DNA of 64,000 nt, from the NCBI RefSeq assembly GCF_932526225.1, contig NC_064034.1, positions 10,541,387-10,605,386 on the forward strand, read 5' to 3'. Numbering within the stretch: the stretch's first letter is position 1; every line of letters begins with the position of its first letter. Shown piece by piece: positions 58,701 through 64,000 of this stretch. The DNA comes from Nematostella vectensis. Its lineage: Eukaryota; Cnidaria; Anthozoa; Actiniaria; Edwardsiidae. The translations under genes and the position numbers were made by a program. The notes beneath the pieces were generated by a model. The model was not told where the DNA came from and made no database searches. It saw only the letters and a program-made list of their open reading frames with translations.

Positions 58701-61232
58701 GAAGGACCAATAAACAAAGGCTAAACCAAACACAACTCCCTGGCTAAACCTAGTGTGCATGGGGTCTTGCCAAAAAGTGTGGGGTTGAAGCATGTACTTG
58801 TTTAAAGCCTTCCTCAAATGGATTCCACACTTTGTCACATGTAAAGGGAAAGTTGTAGGACCAAAAGGCTACCAAATGGGTACTGGTCATTCGTGAATAT
58901 TGAAGTTATAAATAAACTTATGGTCTTCAATGGATACTTGTTAATATAATAAAAATCATTATAAATGTACATCTTTCTCTGCATTAAGCAAAATATATCT
59001 AAATCCATTGTTTAATTTTGGTCATAGAATTACCATTTGTCAGTTGCGTCTGCTACTTGTGCTGGCAAGGTTTTATAAAACCCACTATTTTGGCATAGAA
59101 TTGTCATTTGTCAGTTGCATCTGCTACTTGTGCTGGCAAGGTTGTATAAAACCTATCATTTTGGCAGCATTGTGTAGTTATTTGATAATCTGACTGAATT
59201 TAGGGATAATGAGTTTAAATCTACTCTCATATATCCAATAACCCCGAATAAACAGCACAACAAGGCAATGAAAAATCTAATATATAAAAATGAAGTGTTA
59301 TTCATATTAGTAAACAGGGTGATACATATGTGGTTATACATACCTGGGGTATAACTAAAATATCAGAGAATATGATGGCTGAATCCAGATCATACCTTCG
59401 GATGGGCTGCAATTATAACAGATAATAGATCAATAAGTGGACTAAAAGAGGACTAAAAGTTTCAGCATAAGGGGGGGAGCTGAACTCCAACAGCACCACA
59501 GGATTGATGGAAGGGGTGATAGGCATGGACATACCTTATTTAATTTTCGCGTCACTTTAATTTCGCAAATGTCATGACATTAAAAGATTTGCGAAAATAA
59601 AGTGACACGAAAATTAAGTGTCGCGAAAATTAGGATGCATGATATTAAGTGAATGCACAAGAAGCCTCTGGGGGAATATTGGCCGTTTAATAAGCTTTAT
59701 GGAAACACTTTGTCTATTTAGTCATCTAAGGTTCATAAAGTATGGTAAGTGGTTGAGTTGAACCTGTATTTATAGATTTTTATGAAACTAAATTTAGCCC
59801 ATGCATCTTTCTGTTCCAAATTGTTTCAGTTTTGATGATTACAGCACATTTTAATTTCACTTGTTTTGCTTGATTCTATTATCCCAAAATCGTGAAAGCT
59901 GGTTGTTTTGAGTAATAAGTTAAAAAAGTCTAATAAATATACTGTTGCAACCAATCTGCCTGCCTCTTCCTTCTGTGGTTACACACATGCCCATTAGTAA
60001 GATCCAAAAGCAGAGACGCAACCTTCCTTTTGTGATTACCTGTAAAGTTAGTTCACAAGCCATTTCTGGTGTCTGCACAATCTTGAAAAAGTCTGCTCCA
60101 TTTTCTTCTTTAAATTTCCGAAACTCTGAAGTGAAAAATAAGTTTGTTTGAAGGAGAAGACCAAGCTAGGTGTATGGGTTTTAAATATTAAATAATCCAA
60201 TGTAATTTGAGATTAGAGCATGCAGTAAATTACATTGTTCATTTTACAGGTATCCTGCATACACCTGTACCCATTACTCCTAAAATTTTGCAAAGTAGCT
60301 AGAGCAGTGCCTTATTTTAGAATCTGTGAAACTTTTCTGGTGAGGGGGTAAACTACATTAATTTTGGGCCTAGCAAATGTTTTGATCAGCTTTTACTTTA
60401 TTTTTTTTTTCCAGACAGGACAATACTTGCAGGACAATTCCAAACATATGACTATAGGTTATTTGGCTTTTTCAGTTTGGATAAAACGGCAAGTAAAAAT
60501 TTGATACTGTTAAGAAATTCATAATGCCCATATTAGCCATTGAAAAACAAAAAAAAAACTTAGAGGTAATTCTAAAAAATATCAATGAATAGACATTGTG
60601 GATGACTCCCCATTGCTGTAATAACTGACCCTTGACAACAATTGGAAATTTGGCTGGTGTGTTTCATTTGAAATGTCATATGGATGGCTGAAACTCATTT
60701 CAAGGTTATTTGCGCCTGTTCTGGGGCACATTTTATATCTCAGGTCAGCTGGGGGTCGGTAAAATGTGAACATGCGTTCTAACCCCCTATGGTTTCCCTG
60801 TTTCATACCAATACTACATTCAGAACGACAGCAAAGCACTCTGTTAAATTACACGAACTCTTCGATAAAAATCTTATCGAGAAATAATGCAATAAGTAAG
60901 TATTTATTTACAAATTCAGAAACTCCCCTGTCAAGCTGGTCACGTCCTATTCCAATCAGCTTTCTGTGTTTTGGCCATCTTTGCAGAATTGCATAAAACC
61001 CAGAATCTCTCTCAGGAAACTATGCATACATACTATATACAACAAAACAATCGAAAAGGGTATATCATGCCGGTTTTTTTTTTTTTTTAGTGTTTTACAA
61101 ACCTGGTAGGTACCGTCCCGCTTGTCTCATGACCCATACCGGAACACGATCCACACTTTCCCCCTTGGCAGCGCGTAATATCCGATCGTTTTGCAGTGCT
61201 GGAAAGTCTTTGCTTTCTTCGAGATTCGCCAT
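55709..61232 (-). CDS. UROD: Uroporphyrinogen decarboxylase
   Basis: Ten exons on the minus strand: 61103-61232, 60040-60125, 59344-59406, 58589-58669, 57527-57643, 57258-57419, 56689-56817, 56250-56350, 56090-56153, 55709-55891; 371 residues against 367 in human. It decarboxylates the four acetate side chains of uroporphyrinogen III to coproporphyrinogen III in the cytosol, the fifth step of haem synthesis. Signatures in order are the substrate-binding N-terminal motif [21 protein letters not shown] with the catalytic-site Asp, [69 protein letters not shown] and [15 protein letters not shown] with the conserved His. All key residues I can place are present, so the enzyme should be active. 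The start (61232) gives an N-terminus matching the family. Confidence 0.96.
56349..56665. repeat. About 87-91 bp tandem repeat in UROD intron 7
   Basis: Four copies of a unit containing AATTATGCAATTGGTGTGAG and CACCATTTACACAG. On the minus strand each unit carries a copy of the polypyrimidine/CAG acceptor of exon 8 (CTACCATTTCAGACTG-like), so the array holds decoy acceptors upstream of the true one. Confidence 0.85.
57720..58170 (-). mobile_element. 3' fragment of a non-LTR (CR1/L2-like) retrotransposon in UROD intron 4
   Basis: On the minus strand, 58160-57921 reads [30 protein letters not shown]. This resembles the usual tail after the reverse transcriptase of CR1/L2-type LINEs (pattern: tr.ksFsyrga.lWN.LP..vR...sl..Fk). 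It is followed on that strand by a short 3' region ending in (ATT)n (57760s), as CR1/L2 elements often do. The upstream part of ORF2 is missing. Confidence 0.55.
59014..59163. repeat. Tandem 74-bp duplication in UROD intron 3
   Basis: Two nearly identical copies of the stretch with CATTTGTCAGTTGC, TCTGCTACTTGTGCTGGCAA and GTATAAAACC, separated only by a few substitutions. Confidence 0.85.
59533..59895. repeat. Dispersed element, copy B (UROD intron 2)
   Basis: Inverted relative to copy A at 48600-49060. Shares AATTTTCGCG words, CACAAGAAGCCTC, GTTTAATAAGCTTTATGGAA, TATTTATAGATTTTTATGAA and CCCAAAATCGTGAA. Confidence 0.75.
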
Positions 61233-61619
61233 AGAGACTAACTATAAGGTTGAGTGGGGCAGGGAATTGAAAGAATACAGTGGAGGAGTGCAGCTCGTGT
61301 GGAAATCGTCTTGGAATCACAGCTGGAAAGAATATTATGATTGATCGAAGACCATGCAGAGATTTGACCGAGCGGGGATTGAGTCTAGTACACAGCAAAC
61401 CCACGATTAAACAGCAGATTAGTGACCCCTTCAGGGGCGGTAGGTTTGTTAGGCAAAACTCTGATAATAAACCACGAATTTCCCTCTACCACGAATTTCC
61501 CTCTAATTTGGCTAAAATGTGCCTTGTTTGCGACGCGCTCTCCATCTTTGATTACGAAACCAGGTCAAGTTACGTTGCGTAATCCCAGTCACTACCACGT
61601 GGCGCAAGAACTGTCCCTG
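61233..61619. promoter_or_regulatory. UROD upstream region
   Basis: About 390 bp between the UROD start codon and the 29-bp satellite. It should hold the promoter; no TATA element is clear. CACGAATTTCCCTCTA occurs twice at 61475-61506. Confidence 0.4.
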
Positions 61620-63345
61620 GAACTTTCAAGCATAATTTGTAAACCCCATTCTTGCAAACCATAATTTGTAAACCCCATTCTTGCAAACCATAATTTGTAA
61701 ACCCCATTCTTGCAAACCAAAATTTGTAAACCCCATTCTTGCAAACCATAATTTGTAAACCCATTCTTGCAAACCATAATTTGTAAACCCCATTCTTGCA
61801 AACCATAATTTGTAAACCCCATTCTTGCAAACCATAATTTGTAAACCCCATTCTTGCAAACCATAATTTGTAAACTCCATTCTTGCAAACCATAATTTGT
61901 AAACCCCATTCTTGCAAACCATAATTTGTAAACCCCATTCTTGCAAACCATAATTTGTAAACCCCATTCTTGCAAACCATAATTTGTAAACCCCATTCTT
62001 GCAAACCATAATTTGTAAACCCCATTCTTGCAAACCATAATTTGTAAACCCCATTCTTGCAAACCATAATTTGTAAACCGCATTCTTGCAAACCATAATT
62101 TGTAAACCCCATTCTTGCAAACCATAATTTGTAAACCCCATTCTTGCAAACCATAATTTGTAAACCCCATTCTTGCAAACCATAATTTGTAAACCCCATT
62201 TTTGCAAACCATAATTTGTAAACCCCATTCTTGCAAACCATAATTTGTAAACCCCATTCTTGCAAACCATAATTTGTAAACCCCATTCTTGCAAACCAAA
62301 ATTTGTAAACCCCATTCTTGCAAACCATAATTTGTAAACCCATTCTTGCAAACCATAATTTGTAAACCCCATTCTTGCAAACCATAATTTGTAAACCCCA
62401 TTCTTGCAAACCATAATTTGTAAACCCCATTCTTGCAAACCATAATTTGTAAACTCCATTCTTGCAAACCATAATTTGTAAACCCCATTCTTGCAAACCA
62501 TAATTTGTAAACCCCATTCTTGCAAACCATAATTTGTAAACCCCATTCTTGCAAACCATAATTTGTAAACCCCATTCTTGCAAACCATAATTTGTAAACC
62601 CCATTCTTGCAAACCATAATTTGTAAACCCCATTCTTGCAAACCATAATTTGTAAACCGCATTCTTGCAAACCATAATTTGTAAACCCCATTCTTGCAAA
62701 CCATAATTTGTAAACCCCATTCTTGCAAACCATAATTTGTAAACCCCATTCTTGCAAACCATAATTTGTAAACCCCATTTTTGCAAACCATAATTTGTAA
62801 ACCCCATTCTTGCAAACCATAATTTGTAAACCCCATTCTTGCAAACCATAATTTGTAAACCCCATTCTTGCAAACCATAATTTGTAAACCCCATTCTTGC
62901 AAACCATAATTTGTAAACCCCATTCTTGCAAACCATAATTTGTAAACCCCATTCTTGCAAACCATAATTTGTAAACCGCATTCTTGCAAACCATAATTTG
63001 TAAACCGCATTCTTGCAAACCATAATTTGTAAACCCCATTCTTGCAAACCATAATTTGTAAACCCCATTCTTGCAAACCATAATTTGTAAACCCCATTCT
63101 TGCAAACCATAATTTGTAAACCCCATTCTCGCAAACCATAATTTGTAAACCCCATTCTTGCAAACCATAATTTGTAAACCACATTCTTGCAAACCATAAT
63201 TTGTAAACCGCATTCTTGCAAACCATAATTTGTAAACCCCATTCTTGCAAACCATAATTTGTAAACCCCATTCTTGCAAACCATAATTTGTAAACCCCAT
63301 TCTTGCAAACCATAATTTGTAAACCCCATTCTCGCAAACCATCTA
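61620..63345. repeat. 29-bp satellite array upstream of UROD
   Basis: About 59 head-to-tail copies of a 29-bp unit containing TTGCAAACCATAATTTGTAA and CCCCATTC. Variant units (AAAATTTG, a 28-bp unit, AAACTCC, AAACCGC, CATTTTTGC) recur about 580 bp apart (61715/62297, 61757/62337, 61872/62452, 62200/62777), showing a duplicated block of about 20 units. On the minus strand no frame of the unit has a stop, and 29 is not a multiple of three, so all three frames stay open across the array with an 87-bp (29-codon) cycle. The long frames are a consequence of this and are not called genes. Confidence 0.95.
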
Positions 63346-64000
63346 GCCGCGCTTTGGTTGATTTCTCTCAAGGTCGCGCATGAAAAATTTGAGAAACCAT
63401 CCAAGTTTTTGTTTTTTACTAAAATAATAACACGCCTCCGGTCTTTTGATTATTAAAGATCCAAGAGTACAAATATTATAAAGGTATAAAGTGCATTGGA
63501 ATAATCCGAATCCCTTCTATGAACTGCAGTAACACGGTGATTTTGTCCTAGATGAGTGACTTTGTTACATGCAAGTAGCAGAAAAATCTTAATTACCCGT
63601 GCAAAACATGCAAAATGTCAGGAAAATTCACATTGCCCGTGCAAAACCAAGCAAAAAGGCTCCGCACTTGGCGATCAAAAACTAGAAACAACACCAAATA
63701 CAAACTTATTTGTATATGGTATAGCAAAGTTCGTAGCGTTAAAATTGTCGTCGTCTACCTCGACAAGACCATAAATTATCACGGCTATAATGTAAACAGG
63801 TAAAAACACATTTTAGCGGGCAGCTACCATGTCTACGTTGCGACATCTCATATTGCACAAGTCCCTAGGGCATACTTCAATCAGCAGTTGCGCCATCCAG
63901 AGGTGCGCTTGACGCTAGAGTACATGGGCAGCGGAAGCAAAAAAAAAAAGATTGGGGGGAACAACACAAATTTAAAGTGTTTTATCTCCGAGCCCCCTTC
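63346..64000. other. Right edge, no supported gene
   Basis: AT-rich sequence with a short repeated phrase CCCGTGCAAAAC (63597 and 63635). The open frames present are short and unrecognised. Confidence 0.4.

Noticed and set aside
61570..63404. Three overlapping minus-strand frames of about 580-590 codons
   Set aside because: They result from a stop-free 29-bp satellite read in every frame. No domain, no independent start context and no non-repeat coding sequence.

Overview
This is eukaryotic DNA from an invertebrate animal. Every protein-coding gene except a lone histone is split by GT-AG introns. The gene complement is typically metazoan: a Tudor/piRNA-type protein, a rhodopsin-class GPCR, RTCA, EXOSC3, histone H4, ZRANB2, SPTLC1 and UROD. 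The AT-rich introns are full of minisatellites, foldback elements and poly-G runs. An early-branching animal such as an anthozoan cnidarian (sea-anemone type) fits best, but that is inference; no species can be fixed from the sequence alone. There are no bacterial operons, CRISPR arrays or recognisable tRNA/rRNA genes.

Layout. Bases 1-3915 hold no gene I can support. 3934-29705 (+) is one long gene that I assembled from 22 exons with consistent phases (1486 residues): extended Tudor domains around a CCCH zinc finger. Its intron 1 holds a 2.9-kb array of a 33-bp unit. Its 7.7-kb intron 19 holds an antisense class-A GPCR exon (20449-22505) with a long repeat-built tail. Decayed copies of the Tudor gene's terminal exon lie just behind it. 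31249-35361 (+) is an 11-exon gene that reads from a J domain (HPD present, basic mitochondrial-looking leader) straight into an RNA 3'-phosphate-cyclase-like domain. This J-domain/RtcA fusion is the most unusual thing here. 35738-41345 (-) is EXOSC3, which has a piggyBac-like element in its first intron and faces an intronless histone H4 gene (42031-42342, +) with CCAAT/TATA elements and a 3' stem-loop. 43874-47394 (-) is ZRANB2, head to head with SPTLC1 (47682-54707, +), 287 bp between start codons. UROD (55709-61232, -) is tail to tail with SPTLC1, and a 1.7-kb array of a 29-bp satellite starts about 390 bp upstream of its start codon.

How the genes relate. They do not form one pathway. 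Several handle RNA: the exosome cap EXOSC3, the splicing factor ZRANB2, the RtcA-like protein and the Tudor/CCCH protein. UROD (haem) and SPTLC1 (sphingolipid) are housekeeping enzymes of metabolism. The close divergent pairs EXOSC3/H4 and ZRANB2/SPTLC1 suggest shared promoter regions. Exon limits were inferred by hand from splice consensus, reading phase and remembered family sequence, without transcripts or database searches.
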